From an uncultured Desulfobacteraceae bacterium (GTDB lineage Bacteria > Desulfobacterota > Desulfobacteria > Desulfobacterales > Desulfobacteraceae), in assembly GCA_913041495.1 (NCBI GenBank), contig CAJWHT010000044.1:1-32193 (forward strand): DNA of 32,193 bases, written 5' to 3'. The notes beneath the pieces are model-generated. The model saw nothing but the letters and a program-made list of their open reading frames with translations, was not told the DNA's origin and did no database searches. Shown piece by piece: positions 1 through 7,681 of this stretch. The position numbers were made by a program, and so were the translations under genes. How positions within the stretch are numbered: the stretch's first letter is position 1; each line of letters starts with the position of its first letter.

Positions 1-949
1 GGTATTCTGGCGGATCATATCCGAGCACAAGGTCAAGACCCTGTTTACGGCGCCCACAGCTTTCCGGGCGATCAAGCGCGAAGACCCGTCAGCCCAGATG
101 ATGCGGGATTTTGATCTTTCTGATTTTAACTATCTTTTCCTGGCAGGCGAACGGACAGATCCCGATACCCTGGCATGGGCGGAAAACAGCCTTAAGGTAC
201 CGGTGATCGACCATTGGTGGCAGACGGAGACCGGATGGGCAATCGCTGCCAATTGTGTCGGTATTGAGCAGTTCCCGGTCAAACCGGGGTCTCCCACCAA
301 AGCCGCTCCCGGATGGAAGATGGATGTCCTGGACAGTGCCGGACACCCTGTGGCACCGGGTGACATCGGTGCCATTGTGGCCAAGCTGCCGCTGCCTCCG
401 GGCACCCTGCCCACGCTCTGGCAGAACGATGCCCGGTACAAGGATGCCTATCTTTCCGAATTCCCCGGCTACTATGAAACCTCAGATGCCGGTTACATAG
501 ATGAAGACGGATATATCTTCGTCATGGCCAGAACCGATGACATTATAAACGTGGCCGGCCACAGGTTGTCCACCGGCGCCATGGAAGAAGCCATTGCAGG
601 ACACCCGGATGTGGCCGAATGCGCAGTCATGGGTGTTGAGGACCAGCTCAAAGGGCAGGTGCCCTTGGGGATGGTGGTCTTGAACGCCGGTGTGGACAGA
701 GATGAAGATGAAGTGGTCAAGGAAGTGGTGCAGCTGGTCCGTGAAAAAATAGGGCCTGTGGCAGCATTTAAAACCGCCACAGTGGTCAAACGGCTGCCAA
801 AGACCAGATCAGGCAAGATATTGAGAGGGACCATGCGGTCCATTGCAGATAAAAAGGAATATAAGGTACCTGCAACCATTGACGACTATACCATCCTGGA
901 TGAAATCGAAGATTCGTTAGGCAAGATCGGGTATGGAAAAAAAGCGTAA
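1..949 (+). CDS. prpE: Propionyl/short-chain acyl-CoA synthetase, C-terminal part (PrpE type)
   Basis: The reading frame is open from base 2 and enters the window mid-gene, leaving about 315 C-terminal residues. It belongs to the AMP-forming acyl-CoA synthetases, which adenylate a carboxylate with ATP and pass it to CoA in the cytoplasm. Visible signatures are the HWWQTETGW segment (about 205-232), the TSDAGYIDEDGY hinge region (about 481-515), the RTDDIINVAGHRLS segment and the C-terminal PKTRSGKILR motif, whose lysine forms the adenylate in this family. The FTAPTAFRAIKREDP segment near base 40 and the VIDHWWQTE context resemble PrpE/ACSS3 more than acetyl-CoA synthetase Acs, so propionate is the best guess, with acetate or butyrate possible. 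The symporter 122 bases downstream fits uptake coupled to activation. The lysine is the usual target of acetylation, and a sirtuin gene lies at 20929. Confidence 0.88.
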   Translation, partial: VFWRIISEHKVKTLFTAPTAFRAIKREDPSAQMMRDFDLSDFNYLFLAGERTDPDTLAWAENSLKVPVIDHWWQTETGWAIAANCVGIEQFPVKPGSPTKAAPGWKMDVLDSAGHPVAPGDIGAIVAKLPLPPGTLPTLWQNDARYKDAYLSEFPGYYETSDAGYIDEDGYIFVMARTDDIINVAGHRLSTGAMEEAIAGHPDVAECAVMGVEDQLKGQVPLGMVVLNAGVDRDEDEVVKEVVQLVREKIGPVAAFKTATVVKRLPKTRSGKILRGTMRSIADKKEYKVPATIDDYTILDEIEDSLGKIGYGKKA

Positions 950-998
950 GCGGTTCATAAGCGTAAACCATAAGGAAAGGGGGTGGTTACATATGTCC

Positions 999-1019
999 TG
1001 ATTATCCGCTCGATAATCA
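999..1019. other. Small inverted repeat between synthetase and symporter
   Basis: TGATTATC and GATAATCA form a perfect 8-bp dyad around a 5-base loop in the 122-base gap before the symporter. No T-run follows, so it is not a standard terminator. It could be an intercistronic RNA hairpin or an operator; the sequence does not decide. Confidence 0.3.
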
Positions 1020-1071
1020 AACTGTAAATCCGATCAACCCAATTAAAAGGTGAAACAGGAGGAAACATAGT

Positions 1072-2853
1072 ATGGATCCAAAAATGTGGGTATATATCCT
1101 TTTAGGATTATACATTATTTACTGCTTTTGGTGGGGCCTGAGGGGCTTTTTTACTGAGAAGAAAGCTTCCGGCTACGCCATTGCCGGTCGCTCCATTCCT
1201 TTTATTGCGTTCTTGATGGCGGCAACCGCCGCATCCTTTTCCGGCTGGACCTTTATCGGGCATCCCGGCTTGATCTGGAAGGCAGGGCTGGTATACGCCT
1301 ATGCCTCTTTTTACGTATTAACCATTCCCATCACCGGCGCCTTTTTTGCAAAACGAAACTGGCTCCTTGGCAAACGCTACGGGTTTATTACCCCCGGCGA
1401 TATGTTTGCCTACTACTACAACAATGAGGCGGTCCGGTGGCTGACAGTCATCGCGGCTTTCCTCTACTCCATCTTCTACTCGGGCCTTCAGCTCATCGCA
1501 GCAGCCAAGCTGTTCTACTGGGTAGCAGGGGTTCCCCAGACAGCAGGCCTCATTTTCATGGCCTTCATCGTCTGGTTCTACGTTGTCACCGGCGGTCTTA
1601 AGGCCAGTACCTGGGTCGGCGTTCTCCAGTTCTGTCTGCTGGTGGGCGGTATTATCCTCTTAGGCTTCTTCACGATTACCTCGCCGCTGTTCGGCGGCTG
1701 GTCCGGTTTTGTTGCCTCAATGAACGGCCTTGAAGACAAATACATGCAGGTACCGGGACTGATCCACTTTGGTCTGGGTACGGGCGGCTGGACAGCGGTC
1801 ATGATCCTGACCTACATGTTTGCCCTCATGGGTATCCAGTCCTCACCGGCCTTTACCCTGTGGAACTTCGGTATCGCCTCTCCCAAGCCCCTGGCCTGGC
1901 AGCAGGTGTTCATGTCCACCTTTATTGTCGGTCTGGCCCTTTTCTTTTTCACCGCCTTCCAGGGCATTGGTGCAAGAATTTTGATGATGGCCGGAGAACT
2001 GGCACCCAAGGTTGACGGCGATGTGGTTCCCATGCTGATGACCAAATTCCTCCCGGGTCCGGTCCTGGGTCTGGTATTCTTAGGCGCCATTGCAGCCATC
2101 CACTCCACGGCGGCACCTTATATTGGTACCGGCGGTACCATCATCCAGAGGGACGTCTGGTGGCGGTATGTCAGAAAACAGGGCGGTTCCCACTCCGAAC
2201 AGATCTGGACCAACCGGATCTTTGCCACCATCCTGGCGGTAGCCGCGGTTGTGGTGTCTCTCACCTCATCTGACGCCATCGTTATGATCGGCGGTTTTGC
2301 CACGGCTTTCGGTACCATTATGTACCTGTGCCTGCTTGGGGTTCACTGGGGATTCAGGTATCCGAGCGTCGGCGTTGTGTTAGGTCTTCTGGCCGCCATT
2401 GCTGCCTGCTTTGTTACCTATTACATCTGGAAGTATCCCCTGTCCATCCATACGGCAGGATGGGGTATTTTCACCGGCCTTGCCGTAGCATATCTCTGCC
2501 GCGGTCTTGGTATGAAGGACAGTGAAGAAACCCAGGCCCGCCAGAAAGAGGTCCGTGAATGGCTGGATTCCGTAGACGGTCCCAGCGAAAACGGTAAAAG
2601 ATGGCGCGCACGGATGAAGATCATCGTTCCGCTGTGGTACCTGCTGGCACTAGGACCTGGCGTTCTTATCGGCAACTCTGCCATTTCATTCTGCGGTTTT
2701 CCGGCCATCTGGTCATGGCAGATTATCTGGTGGATCCTAGGCATCGTGATGATGTGGGCGCTGTGCTTTAAAGCGGAGATGTCCACCACCTCCGAAGAAC
2801 AGATCCGCCGTGCGGATACGGAAACCATGGATGTTACCAAGGAAGCCGATTAA
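1072..2853 (+). CDS. Sodium:solute symporter (SSS) family transporter
   Basis: A 593-residue polytopic inner-membrane protein with roughly 13 hydrophobic segments. The N-terminal pattern (a first span, then GYAIAGRSIPFIAFLMAAT and FSGWTFIGHPG) is typical of the sodium:solute symporter family, which imports small solutes with Na+. AGGAGG at 1057-1062 sits 9 bases before the ATG and fixes the start. Gene order suggests that it imports the carboxylate activated by the upstream synthetase; this substrate is inferred from position and not from residues. The C-terminal end is hydrophilic (about 570-593). A 28-residue membrane peptide follows 32 bases after the stop and is probably a partner. Distant relatives include the ActP/PutP group, and the exact subfamily cannot be settled here. 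Confidence 0.9.
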   Translation: MDPKMWVYILLGLYIIYCFWWGLRGFFTEKKASGYAIAGRSIPFIAFLMAATAASFSGWTFIGHPGLIWKAGLVYAYASFYVLTIPITGAFFAKRNWLLGKRYGFITPGDMFAYYYNNEAVRWLTVIAAFLYSIFYSGLQLIAAAKLFYWVAGVPQTAGLIFMAFIVWFYVVTGGLKASTWVGVLQFCLLVGGIILLGFFTITSPLFGGWSGFVASMNGLEDKYMQVPGLIHFGLGTGGWTAVMILTYMFALMGIQSSPAFTLWNFGIASPKPLAWQQVFMSTFIVGLALFFFTAFQGIGARILMMAGELAPKVDGDVVPMLMTKFLPGPVLGLVFLGAIAAIHSTAAPYIGTGGTIIQRDVWWRYVRKQGGSHSEQIWTNRIFATILAVAAVVVSLTSSDAIVMIGGFATAFGTIMYLCLLGVHWGFRYPSVGVVLGLLAAIAACFVTYYIWKYPLSIHTAGWGIFTGLAVAYLCRGLGMKDSEETQARQKEVREWLDSVDGPSENGKRWRARMKIIVPLWYLLALGPGVLIGNSAISFCGFPAIWSWQIIWWILGIVMMWALCFKAEMSTTSEEQIRRADTETMDVTKEAD

Positions 2854-2885
2854 CCGGTCCTGTTAACAATTAAGGAGATGATATT

Positions 2886-2972
2886 ATGGCACTTGAAGAT
2901 AAATATCTTATTGCAACCCTTATATTCTGCGTCCTTTTCGTGGCCTCTTTTGGCTGGGGATGGTGGGGATAA
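2886..2972 (+). CDS. Tiny single-span membrane protein, probable symporter accessory subunit
   Basis: This 28-residue open frame begins at an ATG preceded by a good ribosome-binding site (AAGGAG at 2872-2877, 8 bases upstream). The peptide has a short charged head (about residues 1-7, MALEDKY), one hydrophobic span (8-23) and an aromatic glycine-tryptophan tail ending GWGWWG. It lies between the symporter stop and a strong terminator, so it is the last gene of the transporter transcript. Several SSS transporters are known to be followed by very small membrane proteins, and this one fits that pattern, with a role in assembly or regulation of the symporter inferred. Its small size is the main source of doubt, but start signal, composition and placement all agree. 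Confidence 0.72.
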   Translation: MALEDKYLIATLIFCVLFVASFGWGWWG

Positions 2973-2999
2973 AGCAATCACTTGACATAACCTTATGAG

Positions 3000-3039
3000 A
3001 GAAGAAGAATTCCGGGCCTGTGCCCGGAATTCTTCTTTT
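3000..3039 (+). terminator. Strong intrinsic terminator after the symporter unit
   Basis: A perfect 16-bp stem (left arm 3002-3017, right arm 3022-3037) with a 4-base loop CTGT and a T-rich 3' end at 3036-3039. The arms are rich in GC at the loop end (CCGGGC/GCCCGG). It ends only 10 bases before the ATG of the sensor-exonuclease gene, so it may also affect read-through or translation of that gene. Confidence 0.85.
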
Positions 3040-3049
3040 GTGCCTTTAC

Positions 3050-5095
3050 ATGACCCAAACCAACCGATTCTGGAAATTTGTAGGCCTGAGTCTGACCGGA
3101 ATTCTCATCTTCACTGGATTTTTGGTGTTTTTGATATGGCGGAATCTTGGCGCAGGTCAAAGCCGTGTGCTGTATCAGATCTTTCAGGAAAATCTATACA
3201 CCCTTCTGGGCCTCGCCTTTTTGATCCTAGGCTCCCTGTGGGTGGTCTTTGACATTACCTACAATCGCTACATCCTTCCCCTCAAACGCATGGCCGCTGA
3301 AGCCGGCATGATTTACGACTCTAATCCTTCCCACCGTATCCGCGTCCGCGGCAGCCGGGATATCCGTGAAATGGCCAGAGTCATCAATGATTTTGCCGAC
3401 ATGTTTGAAAACCTCAACAAAACCATCACCCAGCAGATCCTGACGGCCAGAAAAGAAACAGAAAAGGAAAGAAACCTTCTGGCTGCGATCATGGGAGAAT
3501 TGCCCCAGGGTATCGTGGTCTGTAATAAAAACGGACGGATTATCCTGTTTAACTCTCTGGCCAAAAGCCTTTTTACCCCGGAACCCGCCTCAGGGTCTTC
3601 AGAGTTTTTTCTGGGACTTGGACGGTCCGTCTTTCACCTGGTGGACAAGGCATTGATTACCCATGCCATGGATGAAATCATCGAACAGATGAACACCCCA
3701 GACACCTCAATCGGTTCATTTTTTATCACCCCCATTGCCGCAGGTCGGCTCATCAGTGCCGAAGCCATTCCGGTTCTGGACAATGAGCGCCGGATGACCG
3801 GATTCATCCTGGCTTTAAAGGATGTGTCGGAACGCATTGAAAAATACCAGACCGTTGACAATAGTTTGAAAGCGTTCAGGCAGCTTATCCATGCCCCTGA
3901 GCCCATTTCACCAGAGGTGATGGTGGCCTCATTTGACCAAATGGCGCAAGTCATCAAAAACATAACCTTTTCAAGTCTTCCCCTGACCACGCTTCCTTTG
4001 GACACGTTCTTGCCCATGATTCAAAAAAAAGCCGCCTTTCAACTGGATGTCAGGGTAAATATCTTTCGCCCGCCCAACCGCTTGCGGATTCTGGCCGACA
4101 CCTATTCCATCACCCAGGTATTTTTATCTGTGTTTAAAACTTTGGCATCCGGGACCCGGATGCAAGAATTTGATCTAAGTGTATCCGACAATGAAAAACA
4201 GATCGGGTTCCACATCTCCTGGGACGGCACTTTTTGCACCATGTCATTGATAGAGGCCATGATAAAAGAGCGGTTGAACGGACTTCCCAGTCTCGGTTAC
4301 ATATTAAAGTTCAACAACGCCCGCCTTACGCCCCTCACCCGTGACAAAGAAAAGTGTACAGGGATCGGTCTTACCTTCCTTGCCGGAAAACCGTCCGGAT
4401 CTGCCAGAAAGTCCGGTGCACCGGTTATTTCCAATTCCAGACCCGAATACTATGACTTTAACCTGTTCAACGTCACGGACTCTGTTGAGAATGTTCTGGA
4501 CACCCCTTTAAAAAAACTGACCTATACCGTGTTTGATACGGAGACAACGGGATTAAATACGGAAACAGATGAAATCATCTCCATCGGCGCCGTTCGGATT
4601 GTCAATCAACGGATTGCCTACCAGGATTCCTTTGAAGAACTGATCAATCCGGAACGGGACATTCCCATCGCCGCCTATAAGATCCACGGCATCAGCTATG
4701 AGATGGTCAGGGAAAAGCCCACTATCAAGGCGGTGCTGCCGGCCTTTAAGACCTTTGCCTCAAATACGGTTCTTTTAGGCCATAACCTGGCCTTTGATAT
4801 GAAAATGATCAAAGTCAAAGAACCCCTCACCGGTATCCGGTTTGACAACCCCGCCCTGGACACCCTGTTGCTCTCAGCCGTACTTCACCCGGTTCACCAG
4901 CAGCATGACCTGGAAAACATTGCCCGCAGGCTCGGGGTCAATATCCTTGGACGCCACACGGCCTTGGGTGACGCTATCACCACGGCTGAAATTTTCCTGA
5001 AACTTCTACCCATACTCAACAGCAACGGGATACTGACGCTTAAAGATGCCCTGAGGGCTTCAAAGAAAACCTACTATGCAAGATTAAAATACTGA
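3050..5095 (+). CDS. Membrane PAS/degenerate-kinase sensor fused to DEDDh 3'-5' exonuclease
   Basis: 681 residues starting at ATG 3050; a GTG at 3020 would add 10 residues but lies inside the terminator. No Shine-Dalgarno is visible. Order of parts: two membrane spans (about 8-30 and 50-70); a HAMP-like linker (70-125); a PAS-like domain (140-255); a region resembling a histidine-kinase core (270-445) without a convincing phospho-acceptor histidine, N box or complete G boxes; and a DnaQ/PolC-epsilon-type exonuclease (488-650). The nuclease set looks complete: D496 and E498 in FDTETTG, D583 in HNLAFDMKM, and H636 and D641 in HTALGDAITT. The enzyme class removes nucleotides from 3' ends of DNA, RNA or small nucleotides. 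A membrane-sensing input with nuclease output is the likely logic, but the substrate is unknown. The LemA-like gene follows 76 bases later. Confidence 0.85.
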   Translation: MTQTNRFWKFVGLSLTGILIFTGFLVFLIWRNLGAGQSRVLYQIFQENLYTLLGLAFLILGSLWVVFDITYNRYILPLKRMAAEAGMIYDSNPSHRIRVRGSRDIREMARVINDFADMFENLNKTITQQILTARKETEKERNLLAAIMGELPQGIVVCNKNGRIILFNSLAKSLFTPEPASGSSEFFLGLGRSVFHLVDKALITHAMDEIIEQMNTPDTSIGSFFITPIAAGRLISAEAIPVLDNERRMTGFILALKDVSERIEKYQTVDNSLKAFRQLIHAPEPISPEVMVASFDQMAQVIKNITFSSLPLTTLPLDTFLPMIQKKAAFQLDVRVNIFRPPNRLRILADTYSITQVFLSVFKTLASGTRMQEFDLSVSDNEKQIGFHISWDGTFCTMSLIEAMIKERLNGLPSLGYILKFNNARLTPLTRDKEKCTGIGLTFLAGKPSGSARKSGAPVISNSRPEYYDFNLFNVTDSVENVLDTPLKKLTYTVFDTETTGLNTETDEIISIGAVRIVNQRIAYQDSFEELINPERDIPIAAYKIHGISYEMVREKPTIKAVLPAFKTFASNTVLLGHNLAFDMKMIKVKEPLTGIRFDNPALDTLLLSAVLHPVHQQHDLENIARRLGVNILGRHTALGDAITTAEIFLKLLPILNSNGILTLKDALRASKKTYYARLKY

Positions 5096-5171
5096 CCGGC
5101 TATTGATCCCATACCGGGTCAATGATAGAGGTGAATAACACGCATTGTAATAAATTCAGGAGGAATCATCC

Positions 5172-5798
5172 ATGAAAAGCCCCTGGGTCACGTTTGCAGG
5201 TATCTGTTCTCTGGTTTTCGGCATTGTCATTTTCAGCGTTATTTTCGGCGGTTACAGCAGCCTGCTGCGATCGCAAAACCGGATTTACACGGCAAAAAAT
5301 CAGCTTGTTACCCAATGCCGTGAGCAATTGGGCCTCATTGAGGATTTGCCTGGGGCTCAGATGGACGCACTTCCATTGGACACCATGACCCGTCTCAATG
5401 AGGCAACAGGGAAAATTAAACGCATATTGGACGCCATAGAGACCTCAAAAGAACCGCTTGAGCCGAATCTGGTCAACGATTTTGAGTTGGCCCAGATCCA
5501 GGTGAATCAGTCCATTGCCCTGGCGGCAGACCAGATGGGCACAGGTGAAGAGAATAAAGATTCGCCGTCAAATCAAGGGACCGCCGCCTTTAAAAAAAGA
5601 TCTTATGAACTTGAAACCGCGGTATTTATCATGGGGAAACGGTACAACAAGGAAGCGCGGTATTTTAACACCCGCACAATGGTATTTCCCGGATTTTTGA
5701 TTGCACGGCTCTTTGGGCTGGATCGCATAAAATTTCCAGAATTAGATGTCCGGCGCCTGGCACCTTCCGGTGACAAAAGGACCGCCAGTGCATCCTGA
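5172..5798 (+). CDS. LemA-family membrane protein
   Basis: 208 residues, started by ATG after CAGGAGG (5157-5163). An N-terminal span (about 8-28) is followed by helical segments that read as a LemA coiled bundle. The strongest match is the C-terminal stretch around residues 157-190, where RYNKEARYFNTR and FPGFLIARLFG mimic the LemA consensus (YN-x-x-V-R-x-YN ... FP-x-N-L-I-A-x-L-F-G-F). LemA proteins are small membrane proteins of poorly defined role, expected to expose most of the chain outside the cytoplasmic face. This copy is divergent in its first half (the usual RR-D-L-I-P-N-L segment is not clear) and carries an acidic insert near 125-135. It sits inside a putative signalling operon and its stop overlaps the start of the DUF294 gene. 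Confidence 0.7.
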   Translation: MKSPWVTFAGICSLVFGIVIFSVIFGGYSSLLRSQNRIYTAKNQLVTQCREQLGLIEDLPGAQMDALPLDTMTRLNEATGKIKRILDAIETSKEPLEPNLVNDFELAQIQVNQSIALAADQMGTGEENKDSPSNQGTAAFKKRSYELETAVFIMGKRYNKEARYFNTRTMVFPGFLIARLFGLDRIKFPELDVRRLAPSGDKRTASAS

Positions 5799-7680
5799 AA
5801 TCCCCCGCAACCCAGGTCTTCCCTTTGCCGCACTCACGTCGGATGAAGAACGCCGGCTGGTGGACAACCTGGCATTCATCACCATTGCCAAAGGACATGT
5901 CATATACACCCAGGAAATCAGCCGGGTGACCCAAATTTATATTATCGTCTGGGGCCGGCTGTCCTACAGGTTTACCCGTGGGACCGCAACCCTTTTGAGC
6001 GGAACCTTATCCACCAACGATATTTTCGGCGGCTTGTCAGTACTATTTAACGATCACATGGCCATCCATACCCTGGTGGCTTTGGAGGAATGCCGTTGCC
6101 TGGTACTGGACAAGGATCTGTTTACTGATCTTTGCCGGTGCAACCCTGACTTTTTTGATTATTTTGCCCTGCGGCTGGGCAGAGCCATGAAGGACAAAAC
6201 ATTTGCCGATGTTCTTGCCCGCAGGAAACTTGACAGATCCCTCAACCTGCCCTTTTTTAACCAGCCTGTCTCTGCTATTTTCAGGGCCAATATTGCCACC
6301 TGTGCCGAAGACGCCACCATCCGCGAGGCCGCCCGGAAGATGACCCGGCAAAAGGCCAATGCTATTTTGGTTAAATCCAAATCAAAACAAATTAAAGGCA
6401 TCGTGTCGGATTCGGACCTGCGCAGCCGGGTTGTGGCAAAAAACCTGCCCTTGTCCACACCGGTATCGGATATCTTTTCCGCCCCCCTCATTACCATTTC
6501 TTCCGATGCCCAGGTGTTTGAAGCCTTTCTGACCATGGTTAGCAAAGACAAACGCCATCTTGCAGTCACCGGCAACGCAGGAGATATCTCGGGTATCATC
6601 AGTGAAAAAGATCTGATTGATGCCCAGAGCAGATCCACCTTTCTGCTGATTAAATCCGTGCGCGCCGCAAAGGGGATGAAAGATCTGGATAACATCCACG
6701 CCCGGCTTGAACAAATGCTCTTAGATCCCATTGGAAACGGTGCAAATGCCGATTATATCACCCGCTTGATCACCACATTTTCAGATGCAATCATAGACAG
6801 GGTCATCACATTTGCACTGGAACGGTCCGGACCGCCTCCGTGCAGATTCGTCTTTCTGACCATGGGCTCTGAAGGACGCGGGGAGCAAACCCTGATATCG
6901 GACCAGGATAACGCCATTGTATTCGAGGATATGGAAGATGAAGGCGAGGCCAAAGCGGCAAAGGCCTTTTTTGATACCCTTTCTAAACGCATCTGCTCTA
7001 TGCTCGACCGCGCCGGTTATCGCTTTTGTGACGGAAACAACATGGCTCAGAATCCTGATTGGTGCCAGCCCCTGGGCGTGTGGAAATCCTATTTCAAACG
7101 CTGGATCCGGGCCGCATCCCCTGAAGACCTTCTTCATTCCAGCATATTCTTTGATTTCCGACCCACCTGGGGGCAGATTTCCCTGGCAGAAGAACTCAAA
7201 TCATTCCTATTAGCCGCCATCGGCGGCTGGTCTGGATTTCTGCGGAACATGACGGAAAACGCCATCTATTTTAAACCGCCGCTGGGGCTTTTCGGAAAAT
7301 TCATGGTGGAAACCAAAGGAGAGTACAAGGACGCTCTGGATATTAAGCTTTCCATGTTGCCCATTGTTGATTTTTCACGGATATATGCCCTTCAGAACGG
7401 TATCCCCCAGACCAATACCCTTACCCGTTTATTTCGTCTATATACCCGCCATGCCCTGACCTCCAGGGAGTATACCGATATTGTTCAGGCCTATAATTTT
7501 TTGATGGGGCTCAGATTCCGCCGGCAGATCACTGCCGTCATTGACGAAGAAGCAACCCCGGATAACTATATTTATCCCGGCAATCTATCCAGCCTCGACC
7601 AGATGATGCTCAAAGAAACCTTCAGATTGATTGAAAAACTCCAACAGAAGCTGAATATAGAATTTACCGGAGTTGCCTGA
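5788..7680 (+). CDS. cNMP-binding/CBS/DUF294 nucleotidyltransferase-like protein
   Basis: The start chosen is GTG 5788, preceded by AAAGGA with 6 bases spacing and overlapping the lemA-like stop by 11 bases; ATG 5746 is an alternative that adds 14 residues without a ribosome-binding site. From GTG the chain has 630 residues: a cyclic-nucleotide-binding-type domain (about 15-130), two CBS repeats (about 160-290), a DUF294 nucleotidyltransferase-like domain with the GSEGRGEQ signature and two aspartates (D372, D374 in SDQDN), and its C-terminal substrate-binding-like domain (about 440-625). The Pol-beta fold resembles GlnD, which uridylylates PII proteins, so nucleotide transfer to a protein or small molecule is plausible but unproven. 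cNMP and CBS domains suggest control by nucleotides. endonuclease IV starts one base after its stop. Confidence 0.88.
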   Translation: MHPEIPRNPGLPFAALTSDEERRLVDNLAFITIAKGHVIYTQEISRVTQIYIIVWGRLSYRFTRGTATLLSGTLSTNDIFGGLSVLFNDHMAIHTLVALEECRCLVLDKDLFTDLCRCNPDFFDYFALRLGRAMKDKTFADVLARRKLDRSLNLPFFNQPVSAIFRANIATCAEDATIREAARKMTRQKANAILVKSKSKQIKGIVSDSDLRSRVVAKNLPLSTPVSDIFSAPLITISSDAQVFEAFLTMVSKDKRHLAVTGNAGDISGIISEKDLIDAQSRSTFLLIKSVRAAKGMKDLDNIHARLEQMLLDPIGNGANADYITRLITTFSDAIIDRVITFALERSGPPPCRFVFLTMGSEGRGEQTLISDQDNAIVFEDMEDEGEAKAAKAFFDTLSKRICSMLDRAGYRFCDGNNMAQNPDWCQPLGVWKSYFKRWIRAASPEDLLHSSIFFDFRPTWGQISLAEELKSFLLAAIGGWSGFLRNMTENAIYFKPPLGLFGKFMVETKGEYKDALDIKLSMLPIVDFSRIYALQNGIPQTNTLTRLFRLYTRHALTSREYTDIVQAYNFLMGLRFRRQITAVIDEEATPDNYIYPGNLSSLDQMMLKETFRLIEKLQQKLNIEFTGVA

Positions 7681-7681
7681 T

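Noticed and set aside
5101-5124. Imperfect hairpin between the exonuclease and LemA-like genes
   Set aside because: An 8-bp stem with one G-T pair and no T-run; likely chance, and the genes seem to belong together.
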